This document shows, one piece after another, positions 9,025 to 18,142 of a DNA stretch of 64,000 bases. The translations under genes were made by a program, and so were the position numbers. The notes under the pieces were generated by a model that was not told the DNA's origin, did not search any database, and saw only the letters and a list, made by a program, of their open reading frames with translations. The stretch is from Kocuria soli (GTDB lineage: Bacteria; Actinomycetota; Actinomycetes; Actinomycetales; Micrococcaceae): contig NZ_RKMF01000007.1 of NCBI RefSeq assembly GCF_003797835.1, positions 123,545-187,544 of the forward strand, in the 5' to 3' direction. The first letter of the stretch is position 1. Each line of letters begins with the position of its first letter.

Positions 9025-9666
9025 TCAGCTACCGGGCCCCCACAGGTCCGTGACGGCGACGCCGGCCCGTGCCGCCAGTTGGCGCAGGACGTTGACGGAG
9101 AGGCCGATGACCGCGTGCAGGTCGCCGTCCACGCGCTCGATGAACGCCGCACCGTAACCGTCCAGGGTGAAGGACCCTGCGACCCACAGGGGTTCTTGGG
9201 TGGCGACGTAGGCCGCGACGTCGTCGTCGCTCAGGGACGCGAAGGTGACGTCCGCCCCGGCCTCCATGCCGTCGCGGAACCCGGTTCCGCCGTCGTCGGG
9301 ACTGCGGGTGTCGATCATCCAGTGGCCGGTGTGGAGGTGGCCGGTCCGCCCGCGCATGGCGCTGATCCGCTGGGTGGCGCGCTCGGAGGTCAACGGTTTG
9401 CCGTGGACCTCACCGTCGAAGGCGAACACCGAATCGCACCCGATGACCAGGTGCCCGGCCGCTTCGGGCAGGCTCGCGACGGCTTCGCACTTGGCACGGG
9501 CCAGCAGAAGTGCGATCTCTCGGGGGGCCGTGGCACCCGCGGCGGCAACGACGGCGTCCTCGTCGACCTCCGAGGCCAGCTGGGTGAATCCGATTCCCGA
9601 ATCGCGCAATAACTTAGCGCGTGCAGGGGACTGGGAGGCCAGAACGATCAGCGGAGTCTCGGGCAT
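9025..9666 (-). CDS. maf: Maf-family nucleotide pyrophosphatase
   Basis: This 213-aa cytoplasmic enzyme hydrolyses non-canonical or excess nucleoside triphosphates to monophosphates. The family signature LASQSPARAKLLRDSGI is at residues 9-25. Further conserved elements are ARAKCEAVAS, the catalytic region VIGCDSVFAFDGEVHGKP with the key Asp, and a C-terminal VIGLSVNVLRQL. Length matches the family. A TAGGCT box lies 7 nt before ATG 9666, so the mRNA is probably leaderless. In mycobacteria maf neighbours the carboxylase accD5/accE5 genes, as it broadly does here. It is convergent with the GAP gene, 19 bp away. Confidence 0.92.
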   Translation of the reverse strand: MPETPLIVLASQSPARAKLLRDSGIGFTQLASEVDEDAVVAAAGATAPREIALLLARAKCEAVASLPEAAGHLVIGCDSVFAFDGEVHGKPLTSERATQRISAMRGRTGHLHTGHWMIDTRSPDDGGTGFRDGMEAGADVTFASLSDDDVAAYVATQEPLWVAGSFTLDGYGAAFIERVDGDLHAVIGLSVNVLRQLAARAGVAVTDLWGPGS

Positions 9667-9673
9667 GCGCCCC

Positions 9674-9679
9674 AGCCTA
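9674..9679 (-). promoter_or_regulatory. -10 element for maf (leaderless start)
   Basis: Minus-strand TAGGCT is followed by 7 nt and the maf ATG at 9666. The same hexamer and spacing recur at 62554-62559 and 63735-63740. Confidence 0.6.
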
Positions 9680-9712
9680 GGTCAGGCGCTGCAGCCACGG
9701 CCGGGTCAAGTG

Positions 9713-10150
9713 CTACCCGTTGTCCCGTGCCTGCCGGTCCTCGCGGTCATTGGCCTTCTGGATCGCCGCGACCAGCTCCTCCTTGGTCATCTCGGACCGA
9801 CCGTCGATGTCGAGGCGCTGGGCGACCTCGTACAGGTGCTCCTTGCTCGCGTTGGCGTCCACGCCACCGGAGGTTTCGCCCTTGCGGGTGTTCGGGCCCT
9901 CGGACCGCTCGTCCGACGGACCCGGTTCGTCCTTCGGCTCCCAGTGGTCTCCGACCTTTTCGTGGGTGCGTTTAAGAGCGGCCCAGGCGGTCTGGTGGGC
10001 GCGCGCCTCGTCGTCGTACTGTTCCTCCGCGGAGCCCAATGCTTCTGCGTAGGTGCGTTGCGCCTTGTCGTCGGACCGTTGCAGGGTCGATGGAAGATCC
10101 TCGACCTCGGGGACGTTGGCATCCCCGGACGAAGTGTTCTTGGGACTCAT
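9713..10150 (-). CDS. ChaB / Rho_N domain small acidic protein
   Basis: The 145-aa hydrophilic protein has a ChaB-like region (DLPSTLQRSDDKAQRTYAEALGS, about 19-75, including WAALKRTHEKVGDHW), an acidic low-complexity linker and a C-terminal Rho_N-like helix-extended-loop-helix motif (ASKEHLYEVAQRLDIDGRS then MTKEELVAAIQKAN). The last motif occurs in transcription terminator Rho and in small nucleic-acid-binding proteins. ATG 10150 is preceded by GGGAGG at ideal spacing. A longer antisense frame through the lipoate ligase is not used. Its role is unknown; cation regulation for ChaB and nucleic-acid binding for Rho_N are only suggestions from family names. It is divergent from lplA. Confidence 0.75.
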   Translation of the reverse strand: MSPKNTSSGDANVPEVEDLPSTLQRSDDKAQRTYAEALGSAEEQYDDEARAHQTAWAALKRTHEKVGDHWEPKDEPGPSDERSEGPNTRKGETSGGVDANASKEHLYEVAQRLDIDGRSEMTKEELVAAIQKANDREDRQARDNG

Positions 10151-10300
10151 GGCTGCCTCCCGGATCGACTGCGAGCGAATGTTCCGCAATCGTAAGCACG
10201 CTGCGCACTGGAGCGGAATGGAAGGCTGAACGTGATTCCCGCAGAACCGTGGACGGCTCCGGCCGCCCGGTAACGCGACAGCACGAGGTGAGGAGATTCG

Positions 10301-11383
10301 GTGCACGGAGAGTACAAGGTTCGCGGAGGAAAGCTCGTCGTCGTCGACCTGGAACTCAGCGGACAGGGCGACCTGGCCACCTTCCGGGACGTGGTGGTCT
10401 CCGGTGACTTCTTCCTGGAACCCGATGACGCCTTCGAGGACCTCAACGCAGCGTTGGAAGGACTCCCGGCCCACTTGAGCGTGGAGGGCATCGCCCGTGC
10501 GATCGAGGCCAAGTTCGAGGCCCGCGCCCTGGCCGGCGGGGACAAAGTCCGCATGATCGGCTTCAACGCAGAAGCCGTAGCGATCGCCGTCCGCCGAGCC
10601 GTGGGCGCGGCCCAGAGCTGGGCGGACCTGGACGTGGAGGTCATCGGAATGAGGACCATGGACCCCGCCATGCACGTCGCCCTGGACGAGGTCTTGGCGG
10701 CAGAGATGGCTGCGGGTCGCCGCGGCCCCACCTTGCGGTTCTGGGACTGGGACGACGCCCTGGTGGTGATCGGCTCCTACCAGTCGGTGCGCAACGAGGT
10801 CGACACGGAAGCGGCGGCCGAATACGGCGTCGGCGTGACCCGTAGGATCACCGGGGGTGGCGCGATGTTCATGGAGCCCGGCAACTGTGTGACGTACTCG
10901 CTCATGGTGCCCGCCGGTCTGGTGGAGGGGCTCAGCCATGAACGGGCCTACGCGTTCCTGGACGAATGGGTCATGGGTGCCCTGGAACAGATCGGGGTCA
11001 AGGCCCACTACGTGCCGCTCAACGACATCACCACGGACCAGGGCAAGATCGGCGGCGCAGCTCAGCGACGGTTCGCGGACGGGACGCTTCTGCACCACGT
11101 GACCATGAGCTACGACATCGACGCCGACAAGATGCTCCAGGTGCTGCGCATCGGGCGGGAGAAGCTTTCCGACAAGGGCATCAAGTCGGCCAAGAAGCGG
11201 GTGGACCCCATGCGCTCGCAGACGGGCATGGTACGGGAGGCGATCATCGAGTCCTTCCGCGAGTACTTCCTGAGCAACTACCGCTCCCATGAAGGGGACT
11301 ACCGCCCGGAGGAACTCGAGGCCGCCCGCGCCCTGGTGAAGTCCAAGTTCGCCACGGAGAAATGGACTCACCGCGTCCCGTGA
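10301..11383 (+). CDS. lplA: Lipoate-protein ligase A family protein with N-terminal accessory domain
   Basis: The 360-aa protein should transfer free or octanoyl-derived lipoate to E2/GcvH lysines. The catalytic fold (about 108-360) contains LRFWDWDDALVVIGSYQS, the substrate-loop motif RRITGGGAMFMEPGN and GKIGGAAQRR with the likely ligand Lys. Residues 1-90 (YKVRGGKLVVVDLELSG) resemble the LplA accessory domain that normally lies C-terminal in E. coli LplA, so the domain order is swapped within one chain. The GTG start is preceded by a GAGGTGAGGAG-type ribosome site. The gene stands alone and ends at a bidirectional hairpin. An octanoyltransferase role is the alternative. Confidence 0.82.
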   Translation: MHGEYKVRGGKLVVVDLELSGQGDLATFRDVVVSGDFFLEPDDAFEDLNAALEGLPAHLSVEGIARAIEAKFEARALAGGDKVRMIGFNAEAVAIAVRRAVGAAQSWADLDVEVIGMRTMDPAMHVALDEVLAAEMAAGRRGPTLRFWDWDDALVVIGSYQSVRNEVDTEAAAEYGVGVTRRITGGGAMFMEPGNCVTYSLMVPAGLVEGLSHERAYAFLDEWVMGALEQIGVKAHYVPLNDITTDQGKIGGAAQRRFADGTLLHHVTMSYDIDADKMLQVLRIGREKLSDKGIKSAKKRVDPMRSQTGMVREAIIESFREYFLSNYRSHEGDYRPEELEAARALVKSKFATEKWTHRVP

Positions 11384-11416
11384 CCTCCCCCTGAGCCCCC
11401 TCCGAGTGCCGCACGC

Positions 11417-11477
11417 GCCGAGACCTCCGAAAGAGCCCGTTCCACAGCGCAATGTGGGCTCTTTCGGAGGTCTCGGC
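11417..11477. terminator. Bidirectional hairpin between lplA and adhP
   Basis: Perfect 22-bp arms (11417-11438 and 11456-11477) have outer end GCCGAGACCTCCG and lie between two convergent genes. It shares the GCCGAG outer end with the palindromes bracketing the DUF559 genes. Confidence 0.9.
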
Positions 11478-11496
11478 ACACTCAGCTCGGGAGCGC

Positions 11497-12522
11497 TCAG
11501 TACTCGATGACCACGCGGCCTTCGATCTTCCCGTGGATCATCTCGTCGAACACGGCGTTGATGTCCTCGAGCGGACGCTTGGAGAACGTGGGGTGGATTA
11601 GCCCGCGGCTGTAGAACTCCAGCGCCTCCTCCATGTCCCGGCGCGTCCCGACGATCGACCCGCGAATGGTCAACCGCTTGAGCACGATCTCGAAGATCGG
11701 GGCCGGGAACTCACCCGGAGGCAGACCGTTGAACACGATCGTGCCCCTGCGGCGGGTCATCCCGATGGCCTGTCTGAACGCATCCGGGTGGACGGCCGTG
11801 ACCAGCACACCGTGCGCACCGCCGATGGCCTCCTGGATGGCTTCCGCGGGGTCGGCGGCGAACGCGTTGACCACCACCTCCGCACCGTGCTGCTTGGCCA
11901 ACTCCAGTTTGTCGTCGGCGACGTCGACCGCGGCCACTCGCATCCCCATGGCCACGGCGTACTGCACGGCAATGTGCCCCAGTCCGCCCACGCCGGAGAT
12001 CACGACCCACTGACCGGGCTTGACCTCGGTCTCCTTGAGCCCCTTGTAGACGGTGACGCCGGCGCACAGGACCGGGGCGATCTCGTAGGAGTCGGCACCC
12101 TCGGGAATCAGGGCGCAGTACCGTGCATCGACCAGCATGTACTGGCCGAAGGAACCGTCCACGGAGTAGCCGCCGTTGGACTGCTGTTCGCACAGCGTCT
12201 CCCACCCGGCTTCGCAGTACTCGCACTCGCCGCAGGCACTCCACAGCCAGGCATTGCCCACCATGTCGCCGACCGCAACGCGCGTGACTCCCTCGCCGAC
12301 TTCAACCACTTCACCCACGCCTTCGTGGCCCGGGATGAAGGGCGGGGTGGGCTTCACGGGCCAGTCACCGTGGGCTGCGTGCAGGTCCGTGTGGCACACG
12401 CCGGAAGCCACCAGCTTGACCAGCGCCTGACCGGGGCCGGGCTTGGGCATCGGGGTCTCGGTCACGTCCAGGTCTTCGCCGAATGCCTTGACCACTGCTG
12501 CGTTCATCGTCTGTTCGGTCAT
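11497..12522 (-). CDS. adhP: Zinc-dependent alcohol dehydrogenase, propanol-preferring (AdhP-like)
   Basis: The 341-aa NAD-dependent medium-chain alcohol dehydrogenase should interconvert ethanol and other primary alcohols with aldehydes. Catalytic zinc ligands lie in ASGVCHTDLHAAHGDWP and IPGHEGVGEV. The structural zinc site is the four-Cys cluster CGECEYCEAGWETLC. The NAD-binding glycine motif is ISGVGGLGHIAVQYA. Length fits AdhP exactly. It is the last gene of a leftward cluster after an aldehyde dehydrogenase and a DUF779 protein, with a 104-bp gap to the latter. Together they would carry ethanol to acetate. Confidence 0.92.
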   Translation of the reverse strand: MTEQTMNAAVVKAFGEDLDVTETPMPKPGPGQALVKLVASGVCHTDLHAAHGDWPVKPTPPFIPGHEGVGEVVEVGEGVTRVAVGDMVGNAWLWSACGECEYCEAGWETLCEQQSNGGYSVDGSFGQYMLVDARYCALIPEGADSYEIAPVLCAGVTVYKGLKETEVKPGQWVVISGVGGLGHIAVQYAVAMGMRVAAVDVADDKLELAKQHGAEVVVNAFAADPAEAIQEAIGGAHGVLVTAVHPDAFRQAIGMTRRRGTIVFNGLPPGEFPAPIFEIVLKRLTIRGSIVGTRRDMEEALEFYSRGLIHPTFSKRPLEDINAVFDEMIHGKIEGRVVIEY

Positions 12523-12626
12523 GTTCGTGCACGTCCTCTCGTCAGCGGCCGGCCTCCGAGGCGCGGGGGTGGCCGCAGAGGTTCACCGGGTACTTCCATT
12601 GAAGCCCGGAACGGCCGTGGGGTACA

Positions 12627-13061
12627 TCACGTTGCACACAGTTGACTGCGCGTGAGGAACCGTTGACCCGTGGGAGCTTCGAGCGAGAACCCCGATCCGC
12701 GGCCCTTGACCGCGTCGATCACCAGGGCCGTGTGTTTCCACGCGTTGAACTGCTCACGGGAGATCCACAGCTCCAGCGGCCCGAGCACGGAGCCGTCGTC
12801 GTCGCTGAGCTCCGCCGTGCCCATCAGGACGTCGGCCCCACCCGTGCGGAACTCCCCTGCGGGGAAACACATGGGCGCGGAGCCGTCGCAGCATCCGCCC
12901 GACTGGTGGAACATGAGCGGACCGTGCCGCCGCCACAACTCTCGCAGGAGCTCGACGGCGGCCGCCGTGTACGCCACCCGCGCGACGTCATCCTCGGGGC
13001 CCGGTGCGGCCTCGAGGACGACGTCGAACCCGGCCACCTGCGTGACGGGTTTCTGGGACAT
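12627..13061 (-). CDS. DUF779 protein, aldehyde dehydrogenase-associated
   Basis: The 144-aa protein belongs to the DUF779 family, shown by ELLRELWRRHGPLMFHQSGGCCDGSAPMC and the C-terminal EAPTGQRFLTRS. The GGCCDGS and MC cysteines could bind a metal or be redox active, but the family has no firm biochemical role. Its ATG overlaps the stop of the upstream aldehyde dehydrogenase by one base (TGATG), so translation is coupled. Such genes are repeatedly found next to acetaldehyde dehydrogenases. Confidence 0.88.
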   Translation of the reverse strand: MSQKPVTQVAGFDVVLEAAPGPEDDVARVAYTAAAVELLRELWRRHGPLMFHQSGGCCDGSAPMCFPAGEFRTGGADVLMGTAELSDDDGSVLGPLELWISREQFNAWKHTALVIDAVKGRGSGFSLEAPTGQRFLTRSQLCAT

Positions 13062-14584
13062 CAGAACAACCCCATCGCGTTCTGCGAGTACGAGACCAGG
13101 AGGTTCTTGGTCTGCTGGTAGTGGTCCAGCATCATCAGGTGGTTCTCACGGCCGATGCCCGAGGACTTGTACCCGCCGAAGGCCGCGTGCGCGGGGTAGT
13201 TGTGGTAGTTGTTCACCCACACGCGCCCGGCCTGGATGGCCCGCCCGGCACGGTAGGCGGTGGTCCCGTTACGCGACCACACGCCGGCGCCCAGGCCGTA
13301 GAGGGTGTCGTTCGCGACCGAGATCGCCTCGTCGAAGTCGGTGAACGAGGTCAGGGAAAGGACCGGGCCGAAGATCTCCTCCTGGAAGATCCGCATGGTG
13401 TTGTCACCCTCGAAGATCGTGGGCTGGACGTAGTAGCCGCCGGACAGGTCGCCGTCGAGCTCCATGCGCTCGCCACCGATCAGTGCCTTGGCACCCTCCT
13501 GCTTGCCGATGTCCAGGTAGGAGAGGATCTTCTCGAGCTGGTCCGTGGAGGCCTGGGCGCCCACCATGGTGTTGGTGTCCAGGGGGTTACCCTGGACCAT
13601 CTTCTTGACCCGTTCCACGCCCTCGGCCACGAACTCGTCGTACATCCCCTTCTGCACCAGGGCGCGGGAGGGGCAGGTGCAGACCTCGCCCTGGTTGAGC
13701 CCGAACAGCGCGAAGCCCTCCAGCGCCTTGTCGTAGAAGGCGTCCTTCTCCTGCGCAATGTCGTCGAAGAAGATGTTGGGGGACTTGCCGCCCAGCTCCA
13801 GGGTCACCGGAATGATGTTCTCGGAGGCGTACTGCATGATCAGGCGGCCCGTGGTGGTCTCACCCGTGAACGCGATCTTGCGGATCCTCGGGTTGGAGGC
13901 CAGCGGCTTGCCCGCCTCGGCACCGAAACCGTTGACCACGTTGACCACGCCGGCCGGGATCAGGTCCTCCAGGAGTTCGATCAGGAACAGGATCGACGCC
14001 GGGGTCTGCTCGGCGGGCTTGAGCACCACGCAGTTGCCGGCGGCCAGGGCGGGGGCCAGCTTCCAGACGCCCATCAGGATGGGGAAGTTCCAGGGGATGA
14101 TCTGTCCCACCACGCCCAGCGGCTCGTGGAAGTGGTAGGCCACCGTGTCCTCGTCGATCTGGGACAGCCGACCTTCCTGTGCCCGGATCGCGCCCGCGAA
14201 GTAGCGGAAGTGATCGATGGCCAGCGGGATGTCCGCGGCCAGCGTCTCGCGGACCGGCTTCCCGTTGTCCCAGGTCTCGGCCACGGCAATGGCTTCGAGG
14301 TTCTCTTCCATCCGGTCGGCGATCTTGTTGAGCAGGACCGCTCGTTCGGCCGGAGTGGTGGCGTTCCACGACGGCGCCGCGGCCCACGCGGCGTCGAGTG
14401 CCGCCTCGATGTCCTCGGCCGTGCCACGGGCCACTTCCGCGAAGGCCTTGCCCGTCACGGGCGTGATGTCCTCGAAGTACTCGCCCTTGACGGGGGCCAC
14501 CCATTTGCCTCCGATGAAGTGCTCGTATCGGGACTTGAAGGTGGCCGGAGAATCTGCTTGCCCGGGTTGTGCGTAGACCGTCAT
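13061..14584 (-). CDS. NAD-dependent aldehyde dehydrogenase (acetaldehyde dehydrogenase, ExaC-like)
   Basis: This 507-aa ALDH-superfamily enzyme oxidises aldehydes to acids. It has the cofactor motif [32 protein letters not shown], the catalytic Glu in LELGGKSPN and the nucleophile Cys in [13 protein letters not shown]. That last form, with NQGE before the first Cys, is typical of acetaldehyde dehydrogenases linked to ethanol catabolism. ATG 14584 has AAGGAG at good spacing; an in-frame upstream start lacks one. It is the first gene of the ALDH-DUF779-AdhP operon. Confidence 0.92.
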   Translation of the reverse strand: MTVYAQPGQADSPATFKSRYEHFIGGKWVAPVKGEYFEDITPVTGKAFAEVARGTAEDIEAALDAAWAAAPSWNATTPAERAVLLNKIADRMEENLEAIAVAETWDNGKPVRETLAADIPLAIDHFRYFAGAIRAQEGRLSQIDEDTVAYHFHEPLGVVGQIIPWNFPILMGVWKLAPALAAGNCVVLKPAEQTPASILFLIELLEDLIPAGVVNVVNGFGAEAGKPLASNPRIRKIAFTGETTTGRLIMQYASENIIPVTLELGGKSPNIFFDDIAQEKDAFYDKALEGFALFGLNQGEVCTCPSRALVQKGMYDEFVAEGVERVKKMVQGNPLDTNTMVGAQASTDQLEKILSYLDIGKQEGAKALIGGERMELDGDLSGGYYVQPTIFEGDNTMRIFQEEIFGPVLSLTSFTDFDEAISVANDTLYGLGAGVWSRNGTTAYRAGRAIQAGRVWVNNYHNYPAHAAFGGYKSSGIGRENHLMMLDHYQQTKNLLVSYSQNAMGLF

Positions 14585-14990
14585 GGCTGACTCCTTCGTC
14601 ATTGGGGGCGCGGGGTCGAATGTGACCCAGAACACGTGTCTGCAAACGCTACGTGAGTCGCCGCTCGGCTGCCACCCCGGGACACCTGCGGCGCGCGACC
14701 GACACCGTCGTCGTTGCCGTTGAGTAGTGGCCTCAGACTCCCTGGATCATGATTGCGAATGGAATCACCGCAGGTCTCGGGTCAATTGCGGTCCTGTCAC
14801 GAAGTCGTCCCGGTGGTTCTCCCGGCCCGTGTTCGGTGCGTACGTTGCCATCACGGGAGCACACAGCCCCGTCCCGGTGGTGGACCAGAACAGATGTTCA
14901 GGACAGCCGGCCGACGGAGATCCGGCTCTGGGTCTTTGCGGTTCGAGTCCTCTGGCGCGCAGGCCGGGCGATCTGTAGGAGGCGATCGAA
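14585..14990. other. Intergenic region between the ALDH operon and the SLH gene
   Basis: About 400 bp with divergent genes on both sides, so it must hold both promoters. Apart from AGGAGG just before the ATG at 14991 and AAGGAG for the dehydrogenase I see no convincing motif, repeat or small gene. Confidence 0.5.
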
Positions 14991-15953
14991 ATGTCGATCG
15001 TCCAGAACCGGAACAACTTGACCGACCAGAAGTTGCGTCCGTTGGCCGGGCCGCGCCCAGCAGCCACATCGCAGGGGTCCTCAGCCGACGGTGTGGGGCA
15101 TCTCCTGGACCGGCGGCGACTGTTCCTGTCCGGGGCAGTGATTGCGGCGGGCGGGCTGGCCCTGACGTCTGTGCGGGGCACTCCGGCCGCTGCCGAAGAG
15201 ACCAAGGACCTCAGGTACGAATACCCCCAGCTCGGCCTCATCGTGACTCTCGTCGAGCCGTCCTACGGGGACCGTGCACACGCGATCCACACGGAGGCCA
15301 CGGTCACCTCGACGCTGGACCATGCGGTCTCCATTGCCTGGGAGGCCACGGGGGCACAAGAGAGGGCCACCTACGAGATTGCGCCCGGTGGGAGTGCGGA
15401 GCAATTGCTGTTGTTCACCGAGTGGGACTCATTCGCCACGGTCCACGAACTCACTCTCTACAGTTCGGGCACCGGGGACGCGACCACCGTTGACACCTTT
15501 GCCTTGACCTGGGACGAGATCTTCGACGCGCATCTTCCCTCCCGCGGTGGAGCCACGTTGGCGGACGTCTCGACCGCACACGCGAACTACGACGACATCG
15601 TGTGGGCGCTGGACCGTGGGCTCGACTACGGGTCGGTGGGTATCCGCGACCGGTCCTTCTTTTACCCGGACGACGTCACCACCAAGGGTGACGTGGCGAT
15701 GTTCCTCCACCACCTGAGGCATCCCCGCATCAAACCGGCTCCCTTCGAGGACCCCTTTGCGGACATCGAGCCCGCGGACGAAATTCTGCAGTCGGCAATC
15801 GATGTGCATGACCGCGGGATCATGTGGGTCAACACGGGTGGTGATCAGCGGCTCTACTTCGAGGGAGACGGTCAATGGGTGCGGGCACGTGTTCCGTCCC
15901 AACAATACGTTGACCAGGGGCCAGCTGTGCGGGGTCGTTCGTCGCCTGGATGA
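14991..15953 (+). CDS. Tat-exported SLH-domain protein, probably frameshifted near the C-terminus
   Basis: The N-terminus carries a twin-arginine signal (LDRRRLFLSGAVIAAGGLAL, about residues 39-58, followed by TPAAAEE), so export by the Tat system is likely. The middle (about 75-185) is a beta-rich region of unknown function. Residues 190-245 form an S-layer homology repeat (LADVSTAHANYDDIVWALDRG then FYPDDVTTKGDVAMFLHHL), and a second repeat begins DPFADIEPADEILQSAIDVH. In this frame the second repeat breaks off after EGDGQWV. The expected ending FRPNNTLTRGQLCGVVRRL is encoded one frame over and stops at 15969. A single extra base near 15873-15885 would explain this. AGGAGG precedes the start. 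Its cell-surface role is inferred. Confidence 0.75.
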   Translation: MSIVQNRNNLTDQKLRPLAGPRPAATSQGSSADGVGHLLDRRRLFLSGAVIAAGGLALTSVRGTPAAAEETKDLRYEYPQLGLIVTLVEPSYGDRAHAIHTEATVTSTLDHAVSIAWEATGAQERATYEIAPGGSAEQLLLFTEWDSFATVHELTLYSSGTGDATTVDTFALTWDEIFDAHLPSRGGATLADVSTAHANYDDIVWALDRGLDYGSVGIRDRSFFYPDDVTTKGDVAMFLHHLRHPRIKPAPFEDPFADIEPADEILQSAIDVHDRGIMWVNTGGDQRLYFEGDGQWVRARVPSQQYVDQGPAVRGRSSPG

Positions 15954-16001
15954 GGTCCTCTTCGGCTGAGGCAGGTTCAGCTGAGACACGACGAGTGCCT
16001 T

Positions 16002-16040
16002 GCCGGGGCGGCCGTCATGGGAGACGACGGCCGCCCCGGC
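16002..16040. terminator. Bidirectional hairpin between the SLH gene and the DUF885 gene
   Basis: Perfect 15-bp arms (16002-16016 and 16026-16040, GCCGGGGCGGCCGTC and complement) around a 9-nt loop between convergent genes. Confidence 0.85.
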
Positions 16041-16047
16041 CCGGGAC

Positions 16048-17826
16048 TCAAGGTGCGTGGTGCAGTGCCTGGGTCTTGAGGTTCAGCGCGTAGTCCAGGG
16101 AATCCAGTCCGAGGGAGCCCAATGACAACGACTCTCGGTGGAATTCGGGCAGGTTGAACTGCCGGCCCCTGGCCTTGCCCCACGTTTGGCGGGCCTCCTG
16201 CCAGCGGTGCATCCCGATCTGGTAGGACGGGGCCTGCCCGGGCCATCCCATGTAGCGCAACCATTCGAACCGCAAGGCTGCTTCAGCCATCACGATGTTC
16301 TCCTTGAGGAAGGCCCAGCCCGTGGCCGGTGACCACTGCGTGGCACCGGCGGCACTGCCCAGCAGGCCATCCAGGTCGCGGGGGACCGGCAGTCCACAGT
16401 GGAAGCCCACGTCGAAGACCACTCGCGCGGCGCGCATCCGCATGGCGTTGAGCATGCCCATGCGGTCGCCGGGATCCTGGAAGTAGCCGAGTTCTGCCAT
16501 GAGCCGCTCGGCGTACAGCGCCCAGCCCTCCCCGTGTCCGGAGACCCAGAGACCGACGCGTCGCCATGCGTTCAATGTGTCTCCGGCGGCCACGGCGGTG
16601 GCCATCTGGAGGTGATGACCGGGAACGCCTTCGTGGTAGACCGTGGTGCGTTCGCCCCAGGTGCGGAAGACGCTTGTGCCGGGGGTGACCGACCACCACA
16701 TCCGCCCCGGGCGCGTGAAGTCCGGCGAGGGCGGTGTGTAGTAGATACCGCCGTCGTTGGTCGGGGCGATCCTGCACTCGAGCCGCTTCATCGGCTCGGT
16801 GATCTCGAAGTGGCTCCCCGCCAGCGCGTCGATCGCGTCCTGGCTGACCCCCTGCATCCACGCGGTCAATTCGTAGGGCCCGTGCAGCTGCCGGTGTACG
16901 TCGGCGTCCAAGGCCTTCATGGCAGCCCGGATCAGACCCCGTCCGTGATGATCGGGCACGATCTGGCGTGCGGTCTGCCGCATCTCGGAGACGACCGCGC
17001 GAAGCTGTTCGATTCCCCACTCGTACACGCGGGTCAGATCCAGGCGGGCGCCCGTGAACTGACGCAGCCGAACCCCGTACTCCTCCCGGCCCACCGCCAT
17101 TTCCGTGGGGGCGGTTTCCGCCAGACCGCGGAGACCTTCGGCCAGACCCGTGTAGGCGACACGGGCCTCCGCCACGGCCTCCCGCAACCGGTCCTGGGAC
17201 CGGGCGGGCAGACGTACGACGGCGGGCCGGTGGGTCAGCGCCAGGAAGGCGCCGTCGGAGGTGGCATAGCTCTCCGCCTGGTCAGCGGCGTGCAGCAGCT
17301 GAGCCGCCGCGGAGACCGGTCCCACCTGTTGCCTGTGGGCCACGCCGTCGAGGAGGCGCCGGACCGCCCCGGGTACCTCGTGCAGTTGGTGCAGGATACC
17401 GTCCCAGTCCTCCGGCGTGTTCTTCGGGAGGTTGTCGAAGGTTTCGCGGATCTTCTGGACGGGGGAGGAGATGCCGTTGATCCGATCACCGGCGAGCCCG
17501 AGGTCGTGGAGTTCCCGGGTGATGTCGACGTGTTCCCGGAGGGCGTGCAAGGTGACCCGGTCGACGTCGTCGACGGCTTCCACGATTCTCGCCTCACGTC
17601 GTGTACGGAGCGAGGCCTCCCACAGTGCTTCCTGCGCCTCCGGACCGTAGTCGGGGTACCCCCAGCCGTGCTGTCCGGTGCCCAGTTCGATGGCCCACGC
17701 GGGATCGACCCGGAGCAGCCGGTTGAAGTGGGCCTCGGCCACGCGGTCCACGGCCGACGGCGAACGCTGACCTTCACCGAGCGACCCGTCGACGGTGGAT
17801 CGGGGATGCGGAAATCGGGCACTCAT
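16048..17826 (-). CDS. DUF885 protein, probable zinc metallopeptidase-like
   Basis: The 592-aa cytoplasmic protein matches the DUF885 family throughout its length. The zinc-site-like motif TTVYHEGVPGHHLQMATA (HExxxxHH) is about residues 395-412. Further conserved stretches are YYTPPSPDFTRPGRMWW and LWVSGHGEGWALYAERLM, whose HGEGW carries another acidic/His pair. Members are predicted gluzincin-like carboxypeptidases, but substrates are rarely known. No signal peptide is present. A TAGGAT hexamer 8 nt before the ATG could serve a leaderless transcript. The gene appears monocistronic. Confidence 0.85.
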   Translation of the reverse strand: MSARFPHPRSTVDGSLGEGQRSPSAVDRVAEAHFNRLLRVDPAWAIELGTGQHGWGYPDYGPEAQEALWEASLRTRREARIVEAVDDVDRVTLHALREHVDITRELHDLGLAGDRINGISSPVQKIRETFDNLPKNTPEDWDGILHQLHEVPGAVRRLLDGVAHRQQVGPVSAAAQLLHAADQAESYATSDGAFLALTHRPAVVRLPARSQDRLREAVAEARVAYTGLAEGLRGLAETAPTEMAVGREEYGVRLRQFTGARLDLTRVYEWGIEQLRAVVSEMRQTARQIVPDHHGRGLIRAAMKALDADVHRQLHGPYELTAWMQGVSQDAIDALAGSHFEITEPMKRLECRIAPTNDGGIYYTPPSPDFTRPGRMWWSVTPGTSVFRTWGERTTVYHEGVPGHHLQMATAVAAGDTLNAWRRVGLWVSGHGEGWALYAERLMAELGYFQDPGDRMGMLNAMRMRAARVVFDVGFHCGLPVPRDLDGLLGSAAGATQWSPATGWAFLKENIVMAEAALRFEWLRYMGWPGQAPSYQIGMHRWQEARQTWGKARGRQFNLPEFHRESLSLGSLGLDSLDYALNLKTQALHHAP

Positions 17827-17875
17827 GCCTTCCGATCCTAAGCACTGTCGGGTCCTCCGCGGACCATGCCAGGTA

Positions 17876-18142
17876 TCAGCGGAACGGCAAGGTGCGCCGC
17901 CAGGCGCCCAGCCCGGGCCGCAACCGCAGCCCCAGGCGGGCGCGCCGGTTCTGAGCGCGGCGGACCCCCGGCGTGGCGGACTCCTCGGATTCCGCGGCGG
18001 CAGCCACCACGACGGCGGTCACGGCGGCAATGTCCTCTGGGGAGGGGTTTCCGCCCACGAAGTGCAGGACCGAGCCCTGGTCCTTGATGTGCTCCGGTTC
18101 GTGCTCGCGCCCGCCCGGGGTGTGCTCGGGTGCGGCGGTCAC
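17876..18142 (-). CDS. accE: Acyl-CoA carboxylase epsilon subunit
   Basis: The 88-aa protein contains the epsilon-subunit core [21 protein letters not shown] (about 26-46), followed by an acidic/Ala linker and a basic C-terminus. In actinobacteria this small subunit stabilises the alpha-beta carboxylase complex and increases activity. Its start overlaps the stop of the beta subunit gene by 4 nt (ATGA), fixing both the reading frame and the partnership. Confidence 0.9.
   Translation of the reverse strand: MTAAPEHTPGGREHEPEHIKDQGSVLHFVGGNPSPEDIAAVTAVVVAAAAESEESATPGVRRAQNRRARLGLRLRPGLGAWRRTLPFR

Noticed and set aside
9713..11479. Long minus-strand frame extending the ChaB protein through lplA
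   Set aside because: The extension overlaps a convincing lipoate ligase; a GGGAGG-led ATG at 10150 gives a normal ChaB-type protein.
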